Shown: piece by piece, positions 32,814 to 39,907 of the stretch
How the letters are laid out: every line of letters begins with the position of its first letter
Position numbering within the stretch: the stretch's first letter is position 1
The notes under the pieces: model-generated
The model's database searches: none
What the model was told of the DNA's origin: nothing
Seen by the model: only the letters and a program-made list of their open reading frames with translations
Origin: Pseudonocardia sediminis
GTDB taxonomy: Bacteria > Actinomycetota > Actinomycetes > Mycobacteriales > Pseudonocardiaceae
Direction of reading: 5' to 3'
Length of the DNA: 64,000 nucleotides
Assembly (NCBI RefSeq): GCF_004217185.1
Contig: NZ_SHKL01000001.1
Location: 1,441,001-1,505,000, forward strand
Translations under genes and position numbers: made by a program

Positions 32814-34881
32814 TTCCCCTGCCCGGCGGCGCACCTCGGTGCGCCGCCGGGCGGCGGCCCGCTCTCTCGTGCCGGCCGGCGTGCTCCTGCTCGCCGGCCC
32901 GGTCGGGGCCGTCCCCGCCCTCGCGGCGGAGACGGTGCACTCCCCGGCGATGTCCCCCCTGACGACCTCCGGGACGGCCCTCGCGGCCGCCGCCGGGCCG
33001 TTCGACGGCGCGGGGTCGACGACGACCCTGGTGCGCGTCGTGCTCCTGGTCGCCGGTGCCGTACTCGCCGGGCTCGGACTGCTCCGGCCGTTCGTGGGTG
33101 CAGCCGGCCGCCACGAGCGCCCGACCGCGTGGGTCGGTGCCGCTCTCGTCACCCTGGCGGCGGCCACCGGTTACCTCACCGGTGACGTCGACGTCTACGG
33201 CACGCTGGCGCAGATCGCGCTGGCCGTGGCCGTCCCCCTGCTGCTTCCGACGACGTGGGTGGTGCTGCCGTCCCTCGGCGTCGCGGCCCTCGTCGCGGTG
33301 CAGCTGAGCTCGGTGCACTCCGGCGTCGCGTTCGCCGTCGACGTCGTCTACGCGCTCGCCGCGTCCGTCCTCGTCGGCGGTGTGCTGCACACCGCCGCCC
33401 GCGACACCGCCACGCTGCGCCGCGTCACGATCGGAGCCGGTGTGCTCGCCGTCGTCGCGGCGGTCGTGCAGATCGTGCTCTCCGGGCCGTACGCGGCCCA
33501 GGACCTCCTCGGCACCGGCTACGGCTGGGCGGCGCTGGCCGCGGTCGTCGCGCCGCTGCTCGTCGTCGCGGTGCTCGTCGCGTCCGAGGTGGTCCCCTCC
33601 GGAGTCTCCCGGGCCGCGGCCCTGCTGCCCGGACCCCTGCGCTCCGTCTCGCCCTCACGGGCGCTCGGAGCGGTCGCCGCGGCCGGCGTCGGTGCCGCCG
33701 CGGCCCTGGCCGCCCTCCCCGTCCCGGCCGCGGACGCCGTCCCCGGACAGGCGCTGCTGCGCGGCGTCGACCTGGGGGAGGGGCCGGTCGCGATGCTGGT
33801 CACCCCCATGCGCCCGGGACCGAACCTCGTCCAGCTCAGCGCCGCTCCGGCGGCCGGCGGGCACGGTGCCGGGCACGACATGGCGGGCCACGACACGGCG
33901 GGCCACGACATGGCGGGCCACGACATGGCGGGCCACGACATGTCGGCCATGGCGGGCCATGACATGTCAGGAGCCGCCACGGTCTCCGCCGGCGACTCCA
34001 CCGTCGCGTTCGAGTCCCGCCGCGGCGCGCCCGGGGAGTGGGCCGTGGTGAACATCCCCGCCGGGACCGACTCGCTGACGATCTCGGCGGACGGCACCGA
34101 ACGCACCGTCCCGATCGACGTCGGGACCGACGCCGCCGCGGCGCCGGCCGGGGCGACCGGACCGGACGGGCCCGAGTGCGCGTCCGCGGTGCTCGGCGCG
34201 ATCGTCGCCGGGGGACCGTCCGCGGGTACCGCGACGCAGTGCCCGGCCCAGTCGCTGGAGCAGGGGCAGGCCACCGCGCTGCGCGCCCTGGTCCAGGTGC
34301 TCGCCAAGCACGGCGTCCCGTCGGTGTCGCTGGTGTCGGACTCCTCGCCGCGCTCGGTCGCGGCGGCGAACCTCGTCCGCTCCGAGGGCGCGAAGGCGGG
34401 GCTGGACTTCCCGCCGAACGCGGCCACCGACCCGAACAGCGCCGTCCTGGTCGTCTCCGGCTGGCAGGGCGCGACCGCGACCCTGCACGAGGCGAAGCTG
34501 CGCTCGGCGTCGACGCCGACCTACCTCGGCGGCACGTACCTGGCCCCGTGGCTGCTCACCGGGGACGTCCTGAACGCCACCCCGAACGCGGTGCTCCCGC
34601 TGACGTTCACCCCGCAGGAGCCGCTGGCCCAGAACTACGTCGCGAGCCTGGCCCGGACCTACCCCGGTGCCGCGCCGTCGACGTCGGGCTTCCTGAGCTG
34701 GGCGGCCGTCGCCGGGCGTCCGGTCACGCAGTCGCCGACCCTGTACGGGGCGGCCCCGGTGAGCGTGCCGATGAGCGTCGAGCCGGAGGGCTCGACCGGC
34801 CACCACGGCGGCCCGAACATGGCCGCCTGGTTCCCGAACGGGACGGTCGTGCAGATCGGCCGGCCGGTGGACCCGTCATGA
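32794..34881 (+). CDS. Membrane protein with GHDM copper-type repeat and binding-protein-like C-terminus
   Basis: Up to 695 residues. A twin-Arg-rich signal (SVRRRAAARSLVPAGVLLLA) is followed by about seven TM helices resembling CopD. An extracytoplasmic segment carries RPGPNLVQLS (CopC/CopD-like), then six GHDM/GHDT units at 33871-33969. The last ~230 residues look like a periplasmic-binding (Leu-binding) fold (QATALRALVQVLAKHGVPSV). His/Met repeats bind copper. Two starts compete: ATG 32794, overlapping the previous gene by 20 bases, and GTG 32839, which lies in the right arm of a hairpin and gives a clean signal peptide. Copper supply to the SBP56-like enzyme is inference. Confidence 0.65.
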   Translation: MTRTSSSSPARRRTSVRRRAAARSLVPAGVLLLAGPVGAVPALAAETVHSPAMSPLTTSGTALAAAAGPFDGAGSTTTLVRVVLLVAGAVLAGLGLLRPFVGAAGRHERPTAWVGAALVTLAAATGYLTGDVDVYGTLAQIALAVAVPLLLPTTWVVLPSLGVAALVAVQLSSVHSGVAFAVDVVYALAASVLVGGVLHTAARDTATLRRVTIGAGVLAVVAAVVQIVLSGPYAAQDLLGTGYGWAALAAVVAPLLVVAVLVASEVVPSGVSRAAALLPGPLRSVSPSRALGAVAAAGVGAAAALAALPVPAADAVPGQALLRGVDLGEGPVAMLVTPMRPGPNLVQLSAAPAAGGHGAGHDMAGHDTAGHDMAGHDMAGHDMSAMAGHDMSGAATVSAGDSTVAFESRRGAPGEWAVVNIPAGTDSLTISADGTERTVPIDVGTDAAAAPAGATGPDGPECASAVLGAIVAGGPSAGTATQCPAQSLEQGQATALRALVQVLAKHGVPSVSLVSDSSPRSVAAANLVRSEGAKAGLDFPPNAATDPNSAVLVVSGWQGATATLHEAKLRSASTPTYLGGTYLAPWLLTGDVLNATPNAVLPLTFTPQEPLAQNYVASLARTYPGAAPSTSGFLSWAAVAGRPVTQSPTLYGAAPVSVPMSVEPEGSTGHHGGPNMAAWFPNGTVVQIGRPVDPS
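32821..32852 (+). terminator. 14-bp stem hairpin between SBP56-like and copper-protein genes
   Basis: GCCCGGCGGCGCAC (32821-32834) pairs perfectly with 32839-32852 over a 4-base loop CTCG, 7 bases after the SBP56-like stop. It may be a partial terminator that lowers downstream expression, or a structure masking the GTG start at 32839. Confidence 0.7.
33871..33969 (+). repeat. 15-bp coding tandem repeat (GHDMA/S units)
   Basis: Six copies of the unit GGCCACGACATGGCG (one with ACG for ATG, one TCG variant, with an AMA spacer before the last). They encode GHDMA, GHDTA, GHDMA, GHDMA, GHDMS, then AMA, GHDMS, a likely copper-binding extracytoplasmic tether. Confidence 0.85.
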
Positions 34882-34920
34882 CCCACCCGCACGCACTACC
34901 CGAACCGAGGAGGAGAAGCC

Positions 34921-36204
34921 ATGTCCGTGGTCAGTGAACCGAAGAGCCCGCTGGTGCGGGCCCTGCGCCAGATGCCGCTCGACGAGCGCGCGTCGTTCGG
35001 CCCGCAGGACCGCGACGCCAAGCCCGTCCAGTGGCCGGTCGTCGCGATCGGCCTAGTGCTCGCCGCGCTCCTGCTGTGGGGGGTGTCCACCGTCGCGCCC
35101 GCGACGATGGTCGGCACCGCCGCGCTGGGCATCGCGCTGGGCTTCACCCTGTTCCACTCCCGGTTCGGCTTCACCTCCGGCTGGCGCCAGCTCGTGGCCG
35201 TCGGTCAGGGCGCGGCAATCCGCGCGCACATGCTGATGCTCGGCGTGGCGAGCGTGCTGTTCGCGGTGATCCTCGCCGGCGGGTTCGGCCTGGCCGGTGA
35301 CCCGCGCGGCCTCACCGGCCCGGTCGGGATCAGCCTCGTCGTGGGCGCGTTCCTGTTCGGGATCGGGATGCAGGTCGGCGGCTCCTGCGCGTCCGGCACG
35401 CTGTTCGCGGTCGGGTCCGGGCAGAGCGCGATCGTGCTCACGCTGTTCGGCTTCATCGTCGGCTCGCTGCTGGCGGTCTTCACCTTCACGTTCTGGACGC
35501 AGACCGTCCCGCAGGGACCGACGATCAACCTGGCGACGCTGCTCGGCTACCCGGGCGCGGTGCTGCTGACACTGCTCGTGCTCGCCGCGATCGCGGTGAC
35601 CACCTACGTCGTCGCCCGCCGTCGCAACGCGCCGCCGGTGGAGCGTCCGCCGTCGGCGAGGGGAGTGGCCCGGATCCTGCGCGGCTCCTGGCCGATGTGG
35701 GTCGGCGCGATCGTGCTGGCCGTCCTGAACGCCGCGGTGCTGTTCGTGTCCTCGCAGCCGTGGGGCGTCACGTCGGCGTTCGCGCTGTGGGGCTCGAAGA
35801 TCCTCGGTGCCGTCGGCATCGACCTGTCGGGCCTGGCGTACTGGCAGGTCCCGGCGAACGCGAAGTCGCTGGCCGGGCCGGTGCTCGCCGACCGGGTCTC
35901 CAACCTCGACTTCGGGATCATGGTCGGCGCGCTGATCGCCTCCGCGGTCGGTGGCGCGTTCGTCCTGCACAAGAAGATCCCGTGGAAGCTCGCGCTCGGG
36001 TCGATCCTCGGCGGGATCGCGATGGGCTACGGCGCACGCCTCGCCGGAGGCTGCAACATCGGCGCCTACTTCTCCGGCATCGCCTCGTTCAGCCTGCACG
36101 GCTGGATCTGGGGGGTCGTCGCGCTCGGGGGCACCTGGGTCGGGCTGCGGCTGCGTCCGCTGTTCGGCCTGGCCAACCCCAAGCCGGCCGACTCCATCTG
36201 CTGA
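34921..36204 (+). CDS. YeeE/YedE-family sulfur-compound transporter
   Basis: 427 residues with ribosome site GAGGAGAAG. About nine to ten hydrophobic helices carry the family's cysteine motifs: IGMQVGGSCASGTLF and AGGCNIGAYFSGIAS, plus a final Cys (DSIC). The characterised YeeE imports thiosulfate through relay cysteines. In this operon it could take up reduced sulfur released outside the membrane by the SBP56-like protein. The gene begins 39 bases after the copper-protein gene and is followed at 32 bases by a small secreted protein gene. Substrate is inference. Confidence 0.88.
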   Translation: MSVVSEPKSPLVRALRQMPLDERASFGPQDRDAKPVQWPVVAIGLVLAALLLWGVSTVAPATMVGTAALGIALGFTLFHSRFGFTSGWRQLVAVGQGAAIRAHMLMLGVASVLFAVILAGGFGLAGDPRGLTGPVGISLVVGAFLFGIGMQVGGSCASGTLFAVGSGQSAIVLTLFGFIVGSLLAVFTFTFWTQTVPQGPTINLATLLGYPGAVLLTLLVLAAIAVTTYVVARRRNAPPVERPPSARGVARILRGSWPMWVGAIVLAVLNAAVLFVSSQPWGVTSAFALWGSKILGAVGIDLSGLAYWQVPANAKSLAGPVLADRVSNLDFGIMVGALIASAVGGAFVLHKKIPWKLALGSILGGIAMGYGARLAGGCNIGAYFSGIASFSLHGWIWGVVALGGTWVGLRLRPLFGLANPKPADSIC

Positions 36205-36236
36205 ACCCCGCACCGCTCCCTGAGAAAGGAAGTCCG

Positions 36237-36491
36237 ATGAACCGCACCACCGCACGTCTCGTGCTGACCGTCGCCGGCGCCGGCGCACTGTCCGGCCTCG
36301 CCGCCGGAGCCGCGCACGCCGACACCCCGGCGGACGAGACCGACTCCGCCCCGGCGCTCGAGCAGGAGACCTCGGGGGTCAACCAGACCTACCTGCTCAA
36401 GGACGCCCCGGGCGTCCCGATCGAGGACCCGACGTTCGGCGTGTTCGACGTCCTGGCCCCCGCCTACGGCGTGGTCGGCTCCTTCAGCTGA
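36237..36491 (+). CDS. Small secreted protein, last gene of sulfur operon
   Basis: 84 residues with ribosome site AAAGGAAG. A signal peptide (VLTVAGAGALSGLAAGAAHA) precedes a 55-residue acidic mature part (ETDSAPALEQETSGVNQTY) ending GVVGSFS. No domain is recognised. It follows the sulfur importer by 32 bases and is directly followed by the strongest hairpin in the window. It may be a partner protein of the secreted enzyme. The function is unknown. Confidence 0.7.
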   Translation: MNRTTARLVLTVAGAGALSGLAAGAAHADTPADETDSAPALEQETSGVNQTYLLKDAPGVPIEDPTFGVFDVLAPAYGVVGSFS

Positions 36492-36501
36492 CCCCGCTCG
36501 C

Positions 36502-36545
36502 GGATCGGTGCCGGCGCCGGCTCCCGGCGGCGCCGGCACCGATCC
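36502..36545. terminator. 18-bp stem bidirectional terminator
   Basis: 36502-36519 pairs with 36528-36545 (arms GGATCGGTGCCGGCGCCG / CGGCGCCGGCACCGATCC) with an 8-base loop. It separates the sulfur operon from the convergent YceI operon. Confidence 0.9.
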
Positions 36546-36567
36546 CGCCCGGGCCGTCGGCGACCGC

Positions 36568-37365
36568 TCAGGTCAGGACGGCCTGGATGTCGATGTCGAT
36601 CCGCAGCGTCCGGCCCACGGCCAGGACGCCGGCCAGCACCGACTGGTTCCAGTCGATCGCGAAGTCGTCGCGGGAGATCTCCGTGGTCGCCGTGAACGCG
36701 GCACGGGTCCCGCCCCACAGGTCCGGCCCGGTCCCGCCGTAGGTGACCTGCAGCGCCGCCGGCCCGCTCACGCCCTTGAGCGTCAGCACCCCGTCGACCC
36801 GCCAGTGCCGCGGGTCCAGCCGCGTCAGCCCGTCGCTCTTGTAGCCGATCTCCGGGTGCGCGGCGACGTCGAGGAAGTCCGGCGCCCGCAGGTGCTCGTC
36901 GCGGGTGTCGTCGTCGGAGTCGACCGACGACGGGTCGATCGTCACCTCGACCGAGGAGTTCTCCAGCGGGTCGGCGACCACGATCTGACCGCCGAAGCGG
37001 CGCAGCCGCCCGTGGATCCGGCTCATCCCCAGGTGCAGCGCCGTGGCCTGGATGCTCGAGTGCTGCGGGTCGATCCGCCACGTACCCGGTGCCGGCAGCA
37101 TCTCGCCGCCGGCCCGCGTCAGCTCCAGCACGCCCAGCCCGATCCCGGCCGGCCCGACGGCGACGCTGCGCGCGCTGGGCTCGTAGCCCGCGCCCGCCGC
37201 CACCACCGTGTGCGTGCCCGGGTCCAGGCCGTCGACGGTGAACCCGCCGTCGGCCCGGCTGGTCGCCCGGCCGCGCTGCACGCCGGTCGCGTCCACCACG
37301 GTCACCGTGCCGCCGACGATCGGCCAGCCGTCCGGGCTGCTCAACCGTCCGTAGACCTCGCTCAT
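36568..37365 (-). CDS. YceI-family protein with carboxypeptidase-regulatory-like N-terminus
   Basis: 265 residues. Residues 1-85 form a carboxypeptidase-regulatory-like beta-sandwich (VYGRLSSPDGWPIVGGTVTVVD, TVDGLDPGTHTVVAAGAGYEP). Residues 95-265 are a YceI lipocalin-like domain (GTWRIDPQHSSIQATALHLG, then VDPSSVDSDDD-type acidic loop and WRVDGVLTLKGVSGPA). YceI binds polyprenoid lipids; it is normally periplasmic, but no signal peptide is seen here. The ATG overlaps the upstream gene's stop (ATGA), so the two act together. The domain fusion and lack of export signal are unusual. Confidence 0.85.
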   Translation of the reverse strand: MSEVYGRLSSPDGWPIVGGTVTVVDATGVQRGRATSRADGGFTVDGLDPGTHTVVAAGAGYEPSARSVAVGPAGIGLGVLELTRAGGEMLPAPGTWRIDPQHSSIQATALHLGMSRIHGRLRRFGGQIVVADPLENSSVEVTIDPSSVDSDDDTRDEHLRAPDFLDVAAHPEIGYKSDGLTRLDPRHWRVDGVLTLKGVSGPAALQVTYGGTGPDLWGGTRAAFTATTEISRDDFAIDWNQSVLAGVLAVGRTLRIDIDIQAVLT

Positions 37366-38210
37366 CGCCGTCCCGCCTCCGTGCCGGTGTGTCCAGGGGT
37401 TCCGGGTTCCGGGAACTCGACGTCCACCGTCGTCGTCATACCGGCGCCGACCTGCACGACCGTCACCACCGGGGCGTAGCCCGCGGTGGTCAGCGTGTAG
37501 GTGCCCGCCGGCAGGTCGCCGAACGCGAACCCGCCGTCGGGGCCGGTCACCGCGGTCGCCACCGTGCGCCCGTCGGCGTCGACGAGCGTGGCGAGCGCGC
37601 CGGCGACCCGGTCCCCGCCGGCCGCGGCCGAGGTGGTCCCGGTCAGCCCGGAGCGTCCGGGCATCGTCACGTCCCGGTCGAGGACGCCGTCGAGGTCCAC
37701 CGAGGCGGCGACGGGCTGGTAGCCCTCCGCGCTGACGGTGAGCGTGTAGCGCCCGGGGGGTGCGCCGTCGAGGAGGTAGCGGCCGTCGGCGTCGGGCACC
37801 GTCGTCGCGACGACGTCGCCGCGCGCGTCGATCAGCGTGACGGTGGCCCGCGCGAGCGGCGCGCCGGTGGTGTCGGCGACCGTGCCCCGCACCCCGGAGC
37901 TGCCGGCGAGCGTCACGTCGTGGCGGACCGTGCGGTCGGCGACCGCGACCATCGCCGCGTGCGGCGCGAGCGCGCCGGACCCGGCCACGACCAGGTACGT
38001 GCCGCCGGTGCCGACACCGATCCGGTAGCCACCGCCGGCGTCGGTCGTGGTCCGGCCCTGCTGGCGCCCGGACAGGTCGGTCACGGTGACGACGGCGCCC
38101 GCCATCGGCGCGCCCTGCCCGCCCGACACGGTGCCGACCACTGCGAGCGCGGCACCGTTGCGGCCCGAGTCGTCACGGTCCGTCCCCTCGTGACCGGATC
38201 GGTCGTCCAC
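37362..38210 (-). CDS. Three-repeat carboxypeptidase-regulatory-like domain protein
   Basis: 282 residues from GTG with ribosome site GGGGGACAAGG. After a polar 20-residue start, three beta-sandwich repeats of about 80 residues follow (VVGTVSGGQGAPMAGAVVTV; GVRGTVADTTGAPLARATVTL; GLTGTTSAAAGGDRVAGALA), each ending in a PxGxYTLTVxAxGY-like strand. The downstream YceI gene starts with a fourth copy. Such domains mediate protein-protein or surface contacts. No signal peptide is visible, so the location is uncertain. It is co-expressed with the YceI protein; function unknown. Confidence 0.8.
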   Translation of the reverse strand: MDDRSGHEGTDRDDSGRNGAALAVVGTVSGGQGAPMAGAVVTVTDLSGRQQGRTTTDAGGGYRIGVGTGGTYLVVAGSGALAPHAAMVAVADRTVRHDVTLAGSSGVRGTVADTTGAPLARATVTLIDARGDVVATTVPDADGRYLLDGAPPGRYTLTVSAEGYQPVAASVDLDGVLDRDVTMPGRSGLTGTTSAAAGGDRVAGALATLVDADGRTVATAVTGPDGGFAFGDLPAGTYTLTTAGYAPVVTVVQVGAGMTTTVDVEFPEPGTPGHTGTEAGRR

Positions 38211-38337
38211 CCTTGTCCCCCAGGTCCCCGGTCGGAGTGTTGCTGTCCCTAACGACTTTGCACCTCCGGTGACGGCGGCGGCAACGCGGCCCCCGTCGCG
38301 TGCCCCGACACGCCCCGCCGCGACCCGAAAGGGTGAC

Positions 38338-38362
38338 GTCCGGACCGCCCCGTGATCCGGAC
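38338..38362. promoter_or_regulatory. Inverted repeat GTCCGGA-N11-TCCGGAC
   Basis: Arms at 38338-38344 and 38356-38362 lie in the 212-base divergent region between the regulatory-like-domain operon and the first S12-like gene. It could be an operator for either direction. Confidence 0.35.
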
Positions 38363-38422
38363 ACGTGACCGTCGTTACTCCGTTCAAGTACCTGCAGTGC
38401 GGCGGGAAGGCTGACGACGAAC

Positions 38423-39907
38423 ATGATGCGACGGCGCGTACCGGGCGGGCGTCTCGCCCGGGCCGGGGTGGTGGTGGCCCTCCTCGCGGGATCGCTGGGG
38501 GTGGCGGCGGTGTCGGCGAACGCCGCTCCGGCGGCCCCGGCGGACGGTTGCGAGATCACCCGCACCGGTGAGTACCCGCGGGCCGAGGCCGCGCAGCAGG
38601 GCCTGGACCCGGCGCGGCTGCAGGACGCGTTGAACTACGCCTCGGTGATGGGCTCGCACACGATCAAGGTGTTCCGGCACAGCTGCCTGGTCGGCGAGGG
38701 ACTGCGCGACCCGCTGCTGGAGCGCGTCGTCGACGACACCTGGGGCAACACGAAGACGATCGTCTCGCTGCTCACCGGCATCGCCTCCGACCGCGGCGCG
38801 GTCGACCTCGACGCCCCGATCTCCGAGCACCTCCCGGCCGACCTCGGCGACGCCGCGCACCGCGCGGTGACCCTGCGCCAGCTGCTGCACGCGACGTCGG
38901 GTGCCGAGGTCAACCAGGTGCGCGGGCTGAACTTCGTCGCCGACGACTCGCGGATGCGCGACTGGTTCGCCCAGCCGATCACCCACGAGCCGGGCTCGTA
39001 CTACTTCTACGACCAGACCGCGACGTCGGTGATCGTCTACGTGACGCAGCGGGCGATCTCCGAGCAGGCCGGGCGCGCCGTCGACTACCAGGAGTTCGCG
39101 CAGTCGGCGCTGTTCGACCGCCTCGGCGTCCCGCGGAGCGCCTACTTCTGGCAGCGCGACCGCACGGGCCTGACCAGCGGCTACTCGCAGCTGTTCCTGC
39201 GCCCGCTGGAGTTCGGACGCTTCGGCGAGCTGATCCTGCGCGACGGCGCCTTCCAGGGCGAGCAGGTCGTGTCGCAGGACTACATGCGCGAGTTCGACGA
39301 CGGGACCGAGGCCAACTGCGGCTACTCGGTGCTGACGTTCGTCAACAACTGCGAGCCGGGCGAGCAGCGGGTCGGCGTCGGCGTGCCGGAGCGCGAGGTG
39401 GACGACGGCCGGGCCTGGGTGGCGAGCGCGCCCGCCGACATGATCTTCACCGACGGCGTCGGCACCCGGATCTTCGTGATCCCGAGCCTGGACATGGTGG
39501 TCACCCGCAACGGCGAGCAGGAGCTCGACCTGCTGCCGTCGGTCGCGCGCGGCGACGTGAACAACGCCGTGCCGGGACGTCCCGGCGCCGCGGGCACGCA
39601 CGAGTTCTTCCGCAGGCTGATGGCCGCGGTCACCGACATGCCCGACGACGTCCGCGCGACGATCGAGAACTCCGGCCCGTACGACGGGCCGCCGCGGGTC
39701 GGCTTCGACGTCACCCAGTACACGAACCAGCCCACCGCGCCGGTGGAGACGACGTCCGGTCTCGGCCTGCCGCCGGGGGACTGCGGCCCGGCCGGCTGTG
39801 CGGGGGAGCCGAACGACGGGGTGCAGCGTCTCGTGACCGACGCCCCGCGCGTCGTGCCCGGGACCGTCGGCGCCGAGACCCGTCCCGACGGCGGGAGCGA
39901 GGGATGA
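38423..39907 (+). CDS. Secreted serine-hydrolase (S12/beta-lactamase) homologue lacking catalytic Ser
   Basis: 494 residues with a signal peptide (VVVALLAGSLGVAAVSANA). The overall layout of an S12/class C-type hydrolase is kept: VSLLTGIASDRGAVDLDAPI, LRQLLHATSGAEV, and SLDMVVTRNG near the C-terminus. At the SxxK site, however, it reads GNTK (residues 108-111), so the nucleophile is Gly. At the YxN site it reads YDQ (196-198). It should therefore be inactive as a serine hydrolase and may bind a peptide or polymer. The stop overlaps the start of a paralogue (ATGA). Confidence 0.8.
   Translation: MMRRRVPGGRLARAGVVVALLAGSLGVAAVSANAAPAAPADGCEITRTGEYPRAEAAQQGLDPARLQDALNYASVMGSHTIKVFRHSCLVGEGLRDPLLERVVDDTWGNTKTIVSLLTGIASDRGAVDLDAPISEHLPADLGDAAHRAVTLRQLLHATSGAEVNQVRGLNFVADDSRMRDWFAQPITHEPGSYYFYDQTATSVIVYVTQRAISEQAGRAVDYQEFAQSALFDRLGVPRSAYFWQRDRTGLTSGYSQLFLRPLEFGRFGELILRDGAFQGEQVVSQDYMREFDDGTEANCGYSVLTFVNNCEPGEQRVGVGVPEREVDDGRAWVASAPADMIFTDGVGTRIFVIPSLDMVVTRNGEQELDLLPSVARGDVNNAVPGRPGAAGTHEFFRRLMAAVTDMPDDVRATIENSGPYDGPPRVGFDVTQYTNQPTAPVETTSGLGLPPGDCGPAGCAGEPNDGVQRLVTDAPRVVPGTVGAETRPDGGSEG

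Noticed and set aside
30966..33167. A 733-codon minus-strand frame opposite the SBP56-like gene.
   Set aside because: The plus-strand protein has a signal peptide and family motifs, while the minus frame is a shadow.
33871..33969. Short regular repeats that could suggest a CRISPR array or minisatellite.
   Set aside because: The repeats are 15 bp, in frame, without spacers, and encode GHDM units of a real protein. No CRISPR array was seen anywhere in the window.
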